Positions 53,570-64,000 of a DNA stretch of 64,000 bases are shown one piece after another. This DNA comes from Helicoverpa zea (taxonomy: Eukaryota > Arthropoda > Insecta > Lepidoptera > Noctuidae), in assembly GCF_022581195.2 (NCBI RefSeq), contig NC_061479.1:992001-1056000 (forward strand). The letters are read 5' to 3'. A program made the position numbers and the translations under genes. Within the stretch, counting starts at the first letter, position 1. Every line of letters starts with the position of its first letter. Below the pieces are notes generated by a model. That model did not search any database, was not told where the DNA came from, and saw only the letters and a program-made list of their open reading frames with translations.

Positions 53570-53758
53570 AGTCGGCCGATAGTTGGCAAACATTTTTGAA
53601 GAAAATCTTGACTCCAATCAAAGTTCTCAGTCGGTCCGATACCGGCTAAATACCTGATCTTTGTAATGTGCGTACTACCATTCATCTTCATACTGATTTA
53701 TGCTGATTACTGCCCAAACAAACTATCGGCCGACTAAAAGTTTGCCGTGTGTTGGTAC
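53570..53758. mobile_element. MITE family N
   Basis: AGTCGGCCGATAGTTGGCAAA and AACTATCGGCCGACTAAAAG are TIRs. It sits just beyond the FAR-B stop and would be in its 3' UTR if the distal poly(A) signal is used. Worn relatives at 39690-39830 and 35585-35650. Confidence 0.78.
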
Positions 53759-53777
53759 TGTTAATTAAATTAGCTAA

Positions 53778-56700
53778 TTATGAGCTTATCACAGAATAGA
53801 GCATGTTAAAATAGTAATAGATGAAATATGATACTAGTAGCCCAACCATGATCTGGACTGCCTTATCTAAGTAGTATAATCTGTGGACAAACAAAATTAA
53901 TATTAATACTAAAATAGTTAACATCACATTTTTATATAAGGTCTCGTAAAATGCTGCTATCATTTGACCATCTTTGGCAGTCGTTACGGGTAGTCAGAAG
54001 CCAGAGTAGTTTTGAACTGACAACCGGGCCGGGAAGTATTGGGTTGCCCGGGTAATTGGGTTGAGGATGTCAGATAGGCAGTCGCTCCTCGTGGCACACT
54101 GGTACTCAGCTGTCACCAATTATACTCTACTCGACTCCAAAATAGGGTAGCTGCAACCGCTTAGAAGCGAGCTACATACATAATTGAGTAAAAGTTCAAT
54201 TCCTGGGTCAGGCAGAATTCACTCCTTTGGTTAAGAAACTTTTACAAAGCATCTCCGACTCTGGAAGTTGGTGATTGATACACCCGTGCATCGGAGAGCA
54301 CGTTAATGTCGGTCCTGCTTGTGATCTCTCTCCGGTGGTGTCGGATTGTCGTCCCATCGCGCTATGAGAGTGAAAGAATAGAGAGCGCACCTGTGGCCAA
54401 GCAAATACTTGGGTCTCCTTGCAGTCGCTATGTGTTACACAGCCCACTTGTACCTAGTATATTTTTTATTCTAAATAGAATTTAAAGGCGAGGGTATAAT
54501 AGGTATACACACTGTGTCTGCAGTCTTCGTGCAGCGGGCAGGGTGGCAGGATCCTCCTTGCAGCAATACTCTCGTGCTCCACGGATGTAGTTGCGGATAT
54601 AGCCGCTCCAGTCCATGTCCTGTAAGTAAGTAAATATATCAGTATTTGACTACGCCCATTTGTATCTTTTTATAAGAAGAGGCCTGTACCCTACAGTGTG
54701 AACAATGATTTGACTATGTAACCTGATTACATAGATGACCATCTATATCTTAAGCCAAAGGTTTTGGTTGCAAAATAAGTCCGTGATATCTATGTCATGA
54801 AGTTTCTGCTTATAAATTCATGTTAAGCTTTGAGTCCTGGCTGTCATTTGTTTTGGTAATCGCTTTGGGTAGTCGGCAGCCAGAAAGTGTTAAAACCAAT
54901 TATAGTTATCACTAAGTAAAAGGTTGTTGTGGTCAATTAGGTAGTCACATCTATATGACACACTGGTACTTAGCCGCATCCAGTTAGTCTGGAAGCCATT
55001 AAAACAGCATAGATCCTCATCATCATATTATTATCAGCTAATTGCCGTCCACTGCTGACCATAGGCCGCTCCCGACGAACGCCAACCATTCCAGTCATGG
55101 GACACTTATAAGTAAATGGTCCAGATATTTCCCCAAAATCCTGTCATCAGTTAAAAACAATATATTTACCTTCATATCCGTATAGAAAGTCTCGTTATCG
55201 CTCTTAGATATCCGATGCTGCAGAGCCACGAAATTGTCATTCCTGAAGAACCATTCCTTCGTGGTGTAGTACTGCAGGACTTCGAGACCGTAGTTAATGC
55301 GTTTCTGGATTTTTATCATGCTGAAAAGTTATAGTATATAGTCTATATAGGTTAGTGAAGACGAAGTCTTTTCTGTGTGTTTTCAGTTTTGCATATAAGT
55401 TAATGCATAAATAGATAATGTAATTTGATTTCATTTAAAAATGATGTAGTGTAGTAATTAAATAGCGGCGCCACTGTTGCGTAACAATTTTGTTAGTTGT
55501 ATGGTGTGTGCTTAGCTCTTTAACTAAAATAATTCTTTATATAAGTAATTATAAATAGATTTCATTCAGCTGAAGTAATGAAATCGAAATTAGTAGGTTC
55601 GATCAAAATCTTCTGTAATCACAATGGAATCTCATAAGGTGGAGTTAGGTCCAAATTGCACCAAAGCGGAGTGGATAACTTTTAAAAACAACCAATACAA
55701 TATTTTCGCTTTCTGTATACCACTGTCAAGTACACAAGAACAAGATGTTTCAACAACGAAATTCTATGGGATATTTAAAAACTTCTCTACTGCGCTCTAT
55801 TTTTACGTTAGTTAAGACCCTAGTTTTACACAAATACTTACAAAGTCTTCTTCCCCATCAAAAACATCAGCATATCGACCAGGTAAGCGGGTAACAGGTG
55901 AGTGAAGAACAACGCGAGCTGGTGAGCCAGACGGGAGCTCTTGGGTGAGCCGCCCGGGTACCACAGGCACACTGTGAAGGGGAACTCTTGCACGTGGACA
56001 CGACCTGGTGGAAAGAGGGGTTTATTTTAATTATAAGGTTAAGCAACGCTTGGCGCGGTTGGTCACGCTGGTACTCAGTTGCACCCGGAGTGGAAAGCGA
56101 CCCCGACATAGTTGGGAAATGACTCGGAAGATTGAGTGTGACAAAGACCCTTTTCCCTAGCTGAAAAACGAACAAATGACTCCCACCACTTTGTGTGATT
56201 CCACGTCAGAGGCCGTTTGGCGGATTTGAGATAACTCTGACACGAGGACTTGTTAGGTGATGAAATTGCAGGTTTCGCTCGATAACAAGAGAAGACTTTG
56301 TGTGAAATATAGGGGAAAGGCATTACTTGAAAGGCCTGTGCCAGCAGTGGAACAGAACTAATTATTAAATGCAACTGTCGTAGTATTCCAAGCAGGGTCT
56401 AAAAAAATAAAAAGAAACTTACCCATATCTAGCGCTTGTCCCCATGTAATGGGGTTGATTTCTGACTGAGTGACGTTCACAACATTAATCTGTTTAGGCC
56501 TGTAAGTAGAAAACACATAGGTTATTCTTATTCATATTCTCATCTATGATACCGGCTCGATATTGTTATATAGTGCTTAATGCAAAGTGCTTAGGTTCTA
56601 TTCCATGGATAAATACACTATCTTGATTTCTATGGTTTCGACGTGAGCACCAATTTGTTTATAAAATAGAACTATCTTTGCCAAATATTACTTATTATCC

Positions 56701-59700
56701 AAGGGGCAATAGACTCCGGAATTACAGAGCCGATATGAAAAATTCTGTCACTGTTGAAAAGCTATATTATTCCTGAGTAGCATAGGCTATATGTTATCCC
56801 GATACAGGTACAAGTTCCTGCGGGACTCGGATGAAACCACTGGCAGAAATTAGTCCCAATACGACAATGGGTGGAACCAGTATCTAGTGGAAGATAGTCT
56901 AAATAAAATAAATTTTGAAGAGTACTTAAAAGACATCTATACTAATATTATAAAGCTGAAGTTTGTTTGTTTGTTTGAACGCGCTAATCTCAGGAACTAC
57001 TGGTCCGATTTGAAAAATTCTTTCAGTGTTAGATAGCCCATTTATCGAGGAAGGCTATAGGCTACTTTTTACCCGTTCGTGGTTCGGGTTCGTGCAGAGG
57101 TTTCCACGGGATGCGGGTGAAACCGCGGGCAGAAGCTAGTAGATGATATGTTCTTACTGCTCAAGTCCTGTAAGATAGCCCAGTATGATGCAGGCGTTGA
57201 CGGTGACATCGACCGGCACCACGTCCGCTGTATAGCTGTCGTTGCAGTGCATCGTGCGGATCACGCCTGCAGACACACAAACAAACATGATGATGATAAT
57301 AGATGATAGCCTCAAGAATATGGAGGCAGAAAGATGAACTAAGATGCCATTAAGCATTCAACATCCTGGTATGGCACATCCTTAGCAGTTGTAACGGGTA
57401 GTCAGAAGCCAGTGTTTCTGACAAGTTGAACCAAAGGGGTATTGGGTTTCCCGAGTAACTGAGTTGAGGTTCAGATAGGGCAGTCGCTCCTTGTAAAGCT
57501 TTAGTACTCACCTACAGCGCGGTAGATAATGGTTACATACCTTTTCCAGCACCGACTAGTAGCCCCGTTGGTCCGTTGAGATTATCCACCCATCCTGGCA
57601 AGGGTTCCTTATACGCTGCGGCCACTGGAAAATAATATTAATTAAAATTAATTTGCTGTATTTATTAAGATTAGTTATTTAGGACTAGGTGTTTCTTCTT
57701 CAATTCTTCAGACCTATTTATATAAAGGTATTATAAAATACGCCTCTGTTTAATCAGAGCAAACACTTGCAATCATGACTTTTACAATCAGGTAACTTTT
57801 CACTAAAAAATATGAAATACCTATCATAATTGAAAAACGGTGGTTTTAATTATTTATATTACTAGCTTTCCGCCCGCGGCTTCGCCCGCGTGGAATTCGG
57901 TTCACCCCTCCCGCTGTGGGTTAGCAGCGGTGAGGGAGTGTCAGACTCTTACTGACTAAAATCGTCGTGTTCCGTCCTAGGCCTTTTATATACCAGGGCC
58001 GCGGTACCTCTTTCGAACAACCCGCAGCCGCGGCTGGCCCTGGCGCTACTGGGCCCCACTGATTTCAAAACAGACTAATTCGCGGCGAACCTTAACACCA
58101 CGATACAGAAAAGCACAACGCCATCTATCGAGCTATCGGGAAGCTCGCGATTGAACAATGAGCTACAGGTTAAAGCGCGAGATATCATTGCACTTCTTAC
58201 GTATCTTAAAAAAAACAACGTCACCACGTTTTAAAAAGCTATCATTCCACTTCTTATGTATTTTAAAAACACATCGTTACCACGTTTTAAAAACACCCAG
58301 CGCCATCTATCGCATACCTCAAGAACGAAATAACTTAACTAATACTTATACCAATTAGTAATTCGTTGAATTATAGTTAATTCAGGATAAGTAGATGTAA
58401 AAAAAACAGTTAAGACGATAAAACAAATCGTACGTCATCCCTCGGGAATTCCTCATTTTCGAGGATTCATTATCGTATCATTTAGCTTCTAAATTTATAT
58501 GTTCATATTCGTTTGCAATATATGTATAAGTAGATGTAAAAAAAAACAGTTTAGACGATTAAACAAATTGTACATCATCCCTCGGGAATTCCTCATTTTC
58601 GGGGATTCATTATCGTATCATTTAGCTTCTAAAACATGTTTATATTCGTTTGCAATATATTACCTTGTTTTAAACGACACACAGCGCCATCTACAATCCA
58701 TCCATCAAGCAAACAATATTTTTGTTTTCCCTCGGGAATATCTATTTTTTTCGGGATAAAAAGTACCCTATTATTTAATCCGGACTTCTAACTTTACGTC
58801 TGCAAAATTTCAAAGCAATCGGTTCAGTAGTTACGGCGTGAAAGCGGAACAAACAAACAAACAAACTCACTTTCCGATTTATAATATTAGTAAGGATTTG
58901 ATTTCGGCGTGTAAATCCACCTTATTGATTTACTTCTAAAATTGCGTTTTAGTTCCACTACTCACCGATAGATGGCCGTGCGATGGCAATGGGGAACTTC
59001 CCCTCGTACTGTGATACCAGGTCTTCTGTGAGAGACTTGGTGTACGCATATGTATTCGGCTGGGGCTCGATTATCCTGGAAAACATAATGTCATGTTAAT
59101 AATGTTGCAGTCAGGCCTACGTCCACACACACAACATAAACGACAGTTTTCTAAAAACTGTCTTTTACTGTGAATTTACACGTTTAATTTTGAAAGTAAA
59201 TAGTTAGGTATATTAAGAAAAATGGACGTTTATGTTGTCAGTGTACCTACTTAAAGTGAATTTTCGAAGTTATTCTCAGGTCTATCAATAAACAGCGGGG
59301 CCCAGCAGGGCCAAGGCCTTCCGGGGCTGCGGGTTGTTCGAAAGAGATACCGCGGCCCTGGTACATAAAATGCCCATGACGGAACACGACGGTTTTTAGT
59401 CAGTAAGAGTCTGACACTGCCTCACTGCTGCTAACCCACAGCGGGAGGGGTCATTTGATGATTTTTGACGTCGTTATCAAAAAAAGGTCTATCAATAAAT
59501 ATACATATTTTACTTTAACTTTACATCAACATGGGCAACTAAGGCCCATAGCAAATACGATACATAAATAGTTAAAATTACAATACTTATAGGTAAACTA
59601 ATACATATGAAACATAAAAAACAATACATAAATAATCAAATAAAATAATAACTATAAACTAATACATAGAAAAACACAATTTTGTCTATTTGTTGACACG

Positions 59701-62700
59701 AATAGGCGGTGTCGTGTTGCACTGCGCGGTGTCACGTAGCCTCCCGCGAAATCGCCGGAAAAAGATACCTTTCGGCCAAAACTGTTCTTGGAACATGTCG
59801 AGGCATATCTTCCAAAAAGACACCAATGACTTAAAAAGGTAAAGGAAAACCTTTTCATTAAGTCTGGCCTTGGCAAAAAGCTCGCTGTGCTGTGTACATC
59901 AAAAGGTATCGCGATCGGGAGCAAGAGACTTACAAATTTGCGGTTTGCTGATGACATCGTCCTTTTTGCGTCCACAGAGGAACTCCAACAAATGCTCCAA
60001 GATCTGAGCATGGCAAGCCGAGAGGTTGGACTTCAAATGAACATGACTAAGACACAGACAATGACCAACAGCACGAAACGTAGGGTCGAGGTAGACGGGC
60101 AAGCACTACATTATGTCGACAAATACATCTACTTGGGCCAGTCAGTCTCTTTCGAAAACAGGCAACAGCGAGAAATCGACCGCCGCATTGAGAACGCCTG
60201 GAAAAGCTACTAGTCCATGAAGCATTACATGAAAGGGGACCTTCCCCTTTCACTCAAGCGAAAGCCAGTCGACATGTGTATCTTACCCGTCCTAACCTAC
60301 GGTGCACAAACTTGGTCTCTCACGGAGTGTCAAAAGTCCAAGTTCAAGGTTTGCCAAAGAGCAATGGAGCGTAGCATGCTAGGTATTAAACGAACAGACC
60401 GGATACGCAATACCGTTATACGCTACAAAACTGGAGTTTCCGATGTGGGCCAAAAAATAGCAAAGTTAAAATGGGACTGGGCTGGACACATCCAGATAGG
60501 TGGGCCAACATTGTCACCCAGTGAATACCACAAGACGGCCACCGCAGACGAGGTAAACCCCGCAAAAGATGGCGCGATGACCTGGACGCCTACAACCCTG
60601 ATTGGTGGGAGGCATCAAAGGATCGACAGGTGTGGAGACGAAGTGGGAGGCCTTTGCTCAGCAGTGGGACAGTTCAGGCTAAAATAATAAATAAATCTGG
60701 CCTTAGTACAAAAACTTAAGCATCTGTTGAACACTTGTCTAAAAAAAGTGTGGCTGCAAAATGGACCTTATTTCAACGTCATAATCTGGCATTTTTTTAG
60801 GCAAGTTTTCAACAGATGTTTACAAGTTTTTGTGGTCAAGTCTGAAATCACCACTGCGCCTTGATAGTGATTTACGCTCAATCCTTCTCTGTTCAAAAAC
60901 AGTTCTGTCCCCTACTGGAGGACTATAATTGATGCTGAATTTTACTATAAACTCACTTGGGCTGCAAATGCGTGAGAAGGTCATCGTCCATCCAGCTGAC
61001 GCAGTGCATCACGTGTTCAGGCCTGTGCTTCGAGGGGTACAGCTTCTCTTCTAGCTCGGGTAACTCGCAGCGGCAGTATGAGGTGGACACGTGGATGAAC
61101 GCCTGGAAAGATGACCAGTCCAGAATAAGTGAGATGTGTATAAGATGAGACCATGGACATTAATAAGCTGTGATATGGCTCACATTTTATGGAATCCGAT
61201 AGATAGTACTAGCACATATGTAGAAAGAAAAATAATGTTTAATTTTGTGAATGAGTGACGTACATAAATTATGAAAAAATAAGATATTGTAAATTAAGAG
61301 GTTATATAAGAGGACACTGAAGGTAGTCATTTGCCTACCTTGTCTCAGACTCGGACTAGGTACTCTTGTCAGAAGGTGGCTACTATTGACTTCAGAATAG
61401 CCAAAATAATATTTAAGTTAAACACTTCTGAAGATGCGTGAGGTATCAAATAGCTAACTTCTGAATTGCAAAGTTATTTTTTGTGAATTGCTGTAAGGTA
61501 GAAGTTATTGAATTAGTGTTACCTCCAAATTCTTGACTCCCTCAGCCAGCTGCAAGACCTTCTTGGTTCCGACGGTGTTCATCTTCACAGCATCGCGGAG
61601 GAACATGTCGAATCTGAAACAAGTGATTAATACTTGATGAATAAACAATTATAGTAGAAAGAGAAGAAGAAGAGAAAAGAGAAAGGAGAAGAGAGAAAAT
61701 AAAATTGTGAGACTCAATACATCAAATATGACAAATTCTGACGTCTAGAAATAATAGGCGGATTTTTTTGTTCATTCTGATAAGTACTTTTTCTAAAATA
61801 CTTCTGGGGAGTTTGTTCCACCACTTCTTCTTCCCAGCAATAACACATAGGAAGTGGTGAAGGGTGGGCGTTTTGTCTTTTGTTTTCTGACGTTCGAAAA
61901 GTGCTGTTTTGCAGCCAAGTTTGAATAAAAGAATTTTGATTTTGAATACAACCACATAAAATCTTTGTTTAATTTAATAATGGGCTGACTTATTGTTAAG
62001 TGTTTCAATGGTTTCTCTTGTTTGATAGCAAGTTGTTTTAAAAATCAGCTTCACATGGCTACATCACCTATACACTGGCACTTGTGTATGTGCAAATGCT
62101 TGTGCACTATATGTCCACTATATGTCCTGCGCAGCTGGCCGACAACCCCCCTGGACACTACTAGTAGGTATTATTATGCATCGATAATATGTAATATAGA
62201 CGAAGTTAGCCTAGCCGATTTAAAAAGTTTGTCATCATCAACCTAATGCCTTATCCCAACTTTATTTGGGGTCGGCGCAGCATGTTTTCTCCTTCCATAC
62301 TCTTTCTTACATAGCTGATAAAACAGTTGAACTAAAGCAGTTAAAAACTGTAGGTCCCGGCTGTCATTGAACATCATTGGCAGTCGTTACGGGTATTCAG
62401 AAACAAGTAAGCCTGACACCAGTCTAACCAAGGGGTATTGGGTTGCCCGGGTAACTGGGTTGAGGAGGTCAGATAGGGCAGTCGCTTCTTGTAAAGCACT
62501 GGTACTCAGCTACATCCGGTTAGACTGGAAGCCGACCCCAACGTAGTTGGGAAAAAGGCTCGGAGGATGATGAACTCTTTCTTACATAGCTGATAAAGCA
62601 GTTATTACCTGACACAAGCAGCGCAGTGGAATATAACCTGCGCCTCACTCTGTATCAGGCACCGATCCTCGTCAGAAATGCCCAGGTCTTCAGAAAGAAT

Positions 62701-63474
62701 GTCTCCGGGTATCACATGGAGTTTGTCGAAGATTTTCGGGTTTTCTGCTTTTAGCCGATCGAAGATCTGGAAGTGGTGGGATTTTGTTAGAATACATTTT
62801 TTTTTACAAGAAAGGGAAGATTTTTGTGAATGTTTGAAATAAATTAAATATATAGAGGTACCTATATTAACTTACTTGGTTGATTAAACTCTTGACACCA
62901 GTTATTTACTTTAAAAAATGTTTTACAAATACATGACATAAAAATTGTAGCGTGAAGACAGTTACGTAAGAAATACAGTTATCGGCACGGATATTAAACT
63001 CTCGGCGGAAGAGTGGGGATCGCTTTGCGCATAAGGCAATAAACCAATAAATCGCTTCTGCGCAGGTGAAGGTTCAATATCCGTGCCGATAACTATGCCT
63101 ACCTAAGTATTTATTCTCAAATGGTTTGGTACTGTACGCATTTTTGCACACTTTAAACATAATTTAAATATCCTATTTTCATAAAAAAAATATTTTCCAA
63201 ATCATTCGTTAAACATTTATAAAGAAAATAACTTTTTAGAGAATAGTTCCGCTACTCGCTACTAGATGGCGCTTACCTTAAAACTCAGCAAGTCGTCCAA
63301 TCGCTCCTTACTGGAGTGTCCTTTCTTCGGCCTCATGAGCAAGTACATCTTCTTCACATCTGGGCAGCTTCTCAGCATCTTCTCCACCATGACTTTGCCC
63401 ATAAAACCCGTGGCTCCGGTGATGAAGAGCGTTTTCCCTGCATAGTACTCTGCGACGCTCACAGAGGGCGCCAT
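53778..63474 (-). CDS. fatty acyl-CoA reductase B (FAR-B), 12 coding exons, 498 aa
   Basis: Coding exons (minus strand): 63474-63277, 62766-62609, 61613-61523, 61102-60957, 59075-58966, 57624-57541, 57266-57158, 56499-56423, 56004-55842, 55320-55170, 54619-54513, 53880-53778. They sum to 1497 nt with agreeing phases. Signatures: Rossmann TGATGFMGK (19-27), HCAACVRF, STSYCRC, active site Y207-A-Y-T-K211, IARPSI, GWVDNLNGPTGL, LWYPGGS and QYYTTKEW. The last exon encodes LYYLDKAVQIMVGLLVSYF and ends soon after this membrane helix. The donor of exon 11 is ambiguous (GTGTGTAT); I chose the phase-2 site because FAR-A has phase 2 there. Compared with FAR-A, exons 1 and 2 are fused and the 258-nt exon is split in two. 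The ATG follows acceptor TTCCACAG|AAA, so a non-coding first exon lies further upstream. It is a tandem paralog of FAR-A, about half identical over the exon I compared. Confidence 0.93.
53975..54115 (+). mobile_element. SINE family 1 fragment in FAR-B last intron
   Basis: CTTTGGCAGTCGTTACGGGTA to GGTACTCAGCTG. Confidence 0.8.
54185..54412 (+). mobile_element. SINE family 3 with tRNA-like head piece
   Basis: AAGTTCAATTCCTGGGTCAGG is a box-B-like head end, followed by GTGCATCGGAGAGCACGTTA...GAGAGCGCACCTGTGGCCAAG. Confidence 0.8.
56700..56855. mobile_element. repeat of the CCGCGGTTTCACCCGCG class, worn
   Basis: CTCCGGAATTACAGAGCCGA...ATGTTATCCCGATACAGGTA. Confidence 0.6.
56934..57145. mobile_element. 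repeat of the same class, full unit, reverse
   Basis: ATCTATACTAATATTATAAAG to GTGAAACCGCGGGCAGAAGCTAG, about 205 bp. Confidence 0.75.
57370..57515 (+). mobile_element. SINE family 1 fragment
   Basis: GCAGTTGTAACGGGTAGTCAG to TTGTAAAGCTTTAGTACTCA. Confidence 0.72.
57903..58072 (-). mobile_element. R1-type LINE 3' end (family B), nested
   Basis: CACCCCTCCCGCTGTGGGTTA to CTGGCCCTGGCGCTACTGGGCCC. It includes LINE sequence upstream of the usual truncation point. Confidence 0.83.
58390..58665. repeat. 135-bp unit, two tandem copies
   Basis: AAGTAGATGTAAAAAAAA...CATCCCTCGGGAATTCCTC...TATCGTATCATTTAGCTTC occurs at about 58390 and 58525 with a few differences. Confidence 0.88.
59296..59490 (+). 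mobile_element. R1-type LINE 3' end (family B), longer
   Basis: GCGGGGCCCAGCAGGGCCAAG is also in the LINE at about 27889-27904, so this truncated copy starts further 5' than most. Confidence 0.87.
59885..60690 (+). pseudogene. decayed LINE reverse transcriptase in FAR-B intron
   Basis: The frame from 59887 contains the RT catalytic block LRFADDIVLFASTEEL, then GLQMNMTKTQ, YIYLGQSV and RRIENAWKSY. An in-frame TAG at 60211 follows; the same frame then resumes with PVLTYGAQTWSLTE, RTDRIRNT and LKWDWAGH. A frameshift then moves the usual C-terminal block (RWRDDLDAYNPDWWEA) to another frame. The element is antisense to FAR-B between exons 60957 and 59075 and is clearly dead. Confidence 0.85.
60700..60842. 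mobile_element. MITE family F
   Basis: GGCCTTAGTACAAAAACTTAA and TTTACAAGTTTTTGTGGTCAA TIRs. Directly after the decayed LINE. Confidence 0.8.
60842..60930 (+). mobile_element. SINE family 2 scrap
   Basis: GTCTGAAATCACCACTGCGC...GCTCAATCCTTCTCTGTTC. Confidence 0.6.
61795..61950 (+). mobile_element. repeat H in FAR-B intron
   Basis: TACTTCTGGGGAGTTTGTTCC to TTGAATAAAAGAATTTTGATTTTG. Confidence 0.78.
62235..62310 (+). repeat. short repeat L
   Basis: TGCCTTATCCCAACTTTATTTGG...GGCGCAGCATGTTTTCTCC. Confidence 0.65.
62345..62575 (+). mobile_element. SINE family 1, 3' two thirds
   Basis: CTGTAGGTCCCGGCTGTCATT to GTTGGGAAAAAGGCTCGGAGGATGATGA. Confidence 0.85.
62977..63095. mobile_element. MITE family S (about 118 bp)
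   Basis: AGTTATCGGCACGGATATT and its complement AATATCCGTGCCGATAACT bound a short GC-richer interior. Lies in FAR-B intron 1. Confidence 0.88.
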
Positions 63475-63479
63475 TTTCT

Positions 63480-64000
63480 GTGGAACAAAGAAATACCACA
63501 TTGAAATATTTAATTTTAATGTTTGAAACGAATAAATAAGAAATAGGTTATTATATCTGCAATTAAGTACGAGAAAAACTGTTGTTATATTCTTTAAATA
63601 CGTTACGTTATAATAAAGAACGTCATATTTTTTAGATTTGTAAAATGTTCGGAATTAATAAATGTTACAACGATATAAATATATTAACAAAATAAAGACG
63701 ACTTTGCATCTGTTAATGTTTACTAGAAAACACTAGTTCTTTATAGTATATTCATTCATACAAAATATTACAATATAGAAAGTCTAATTTGTATCAACAC
63801 AAACAAAATTATTTCCTAAACAAAGATGGCCGTGAAATAAACGCACATTAGTTCCAAATTCACTCACGTGGCGCTAGTAGTACTCCCTTTCGTGTGTCGA
63901 AAACGTAACTTCTTATACATTTCGTTAACTTAAAATATTTCGCAAATCTTTAATTGACGACTTTATATTTTGGTGGTGACCTTGCTCAAGAATGCGTTGG
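63480..64000. other. FAR-B upstream DNA
   Basis: AT-rich, with no protein-coding feature. It holds the splice acceptor of FAR-B coding exon 1 and, possibly, a non-coding first exon near 63.87 kb. Confidence 0.5.
63869..63930 (-). promoter_or_regulatory. possible non-coding first exon end of FAR-B
   Basis: The minus-strand sequence GCGCCAC|GTGAGTGAA is a good 5' splice site about 390 bp upstream of the FAR-B coding exon acceptor, and coding exon 1 must have an upstream exon. No other support. Confidence 0.25.

Larger units (their letters stand above)
57866..58898. mobile_element. long CCGCGGCTTCGCCCGCG-class repeat with internal duplications
   Basis: Starts TAGCTTTCCGCCCGCGGCTT and ends TTATAATATTAGTAAGGAT, so one element about 1 kb long. 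It is interrupted by an R1-type LINE tail (57903-58072) and contains tandemly repeated blocks. Lies in a FAR-B intron. Confidence 0.68.

Noticed and set aside
53437..53691. 84-codon minus ORF next to FAR-B
   Set aside because: Overlaps the MITE N copy; no protein features.
59652..60011. 119-codon minus ORF in a FAR-B intron
   Set aside because: Antisense to the decayed LINE reverse transcriptase; no domain of its own.

Overview
This window is nuclear DNA from a lepidopteran insect, probably a ditrysian moth of noctuoid type. The evidence is AT-rich DNA with long intron-split genes, three related tRNA-headed SINE families, many short terminal-inverted-repeat (TIR) elements, and R1-type and RTE-like LINE remnants. 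There is no bacterial-style gene packing and no sign of an operon.

Three intact protein-coding genes can be assembled, all on the minus strand. (1) PPP1R15 (GADD34/CReP-type eIF2alpha-phosphatase regulatory subunit) spans 25313 to 7495. It has a 1.7-kb first exon, a 14.9-kb repeat-filled intron, a 122-nt exon carrying the PP1-binding core, a 415-bp intron and a last exon with a charged repeat helix. The intron cuts the PP1-docking RVxF motif between R and V. Two upstream ORFs lie directly 5' of the main start. (2) FAR-A (37749 to 29590, 12 coding exons, 519 aa) and (3) FAR-B (63474 to 53778, 12 coding exons, 498 aa) are tandem fatty acyl-CoA reductases. Both keep the Rossmann TGxxGFxGK motif, the YxxxK active site, a FAR_C region and a C-terminal membrane helix. 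Eight consecutive exons have identical lengths in the two genes, but each gene has one intron the other lacks.

Layout: 1-7140 is intergenic and packed with nested MITEs; 7147-25313 is PPP1R15; 25680-27100 is sparse intergenic DNA with a perfect GC-rich hairpin; 27110-28410 is a nested LINE (R1-type inside RTE-like); 29590-37749 is the FAR-A coding region, with a probable non-coding first exon near 45.8 kb; 46-53.7 kb is intergenic and includes a 24-bp-unit satellite split by a LINE; 53778-63474 is FAR-B; 63.5-64 kb is FAR-B upstream DNA.

The FAR enzymes reduce fatty acyl-CoA to fatty alcohols (wax, cuticular lipid or pheromone precursor pathways; the sequence does not say which). PPP1R15 ends the integrated stress response by targeting PP1 to phospho-eIF2alpha. 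No functional link between PPP1R15 and the FAR genes is visible. The most informative structural results are the split RVxF motif and uORFs of PPP1R15, the intron differences between the FAR paralogs, and the 15-bp target-site duplication showing that a short repeat scattered through the window is the 3' end of an R1-type LINE.
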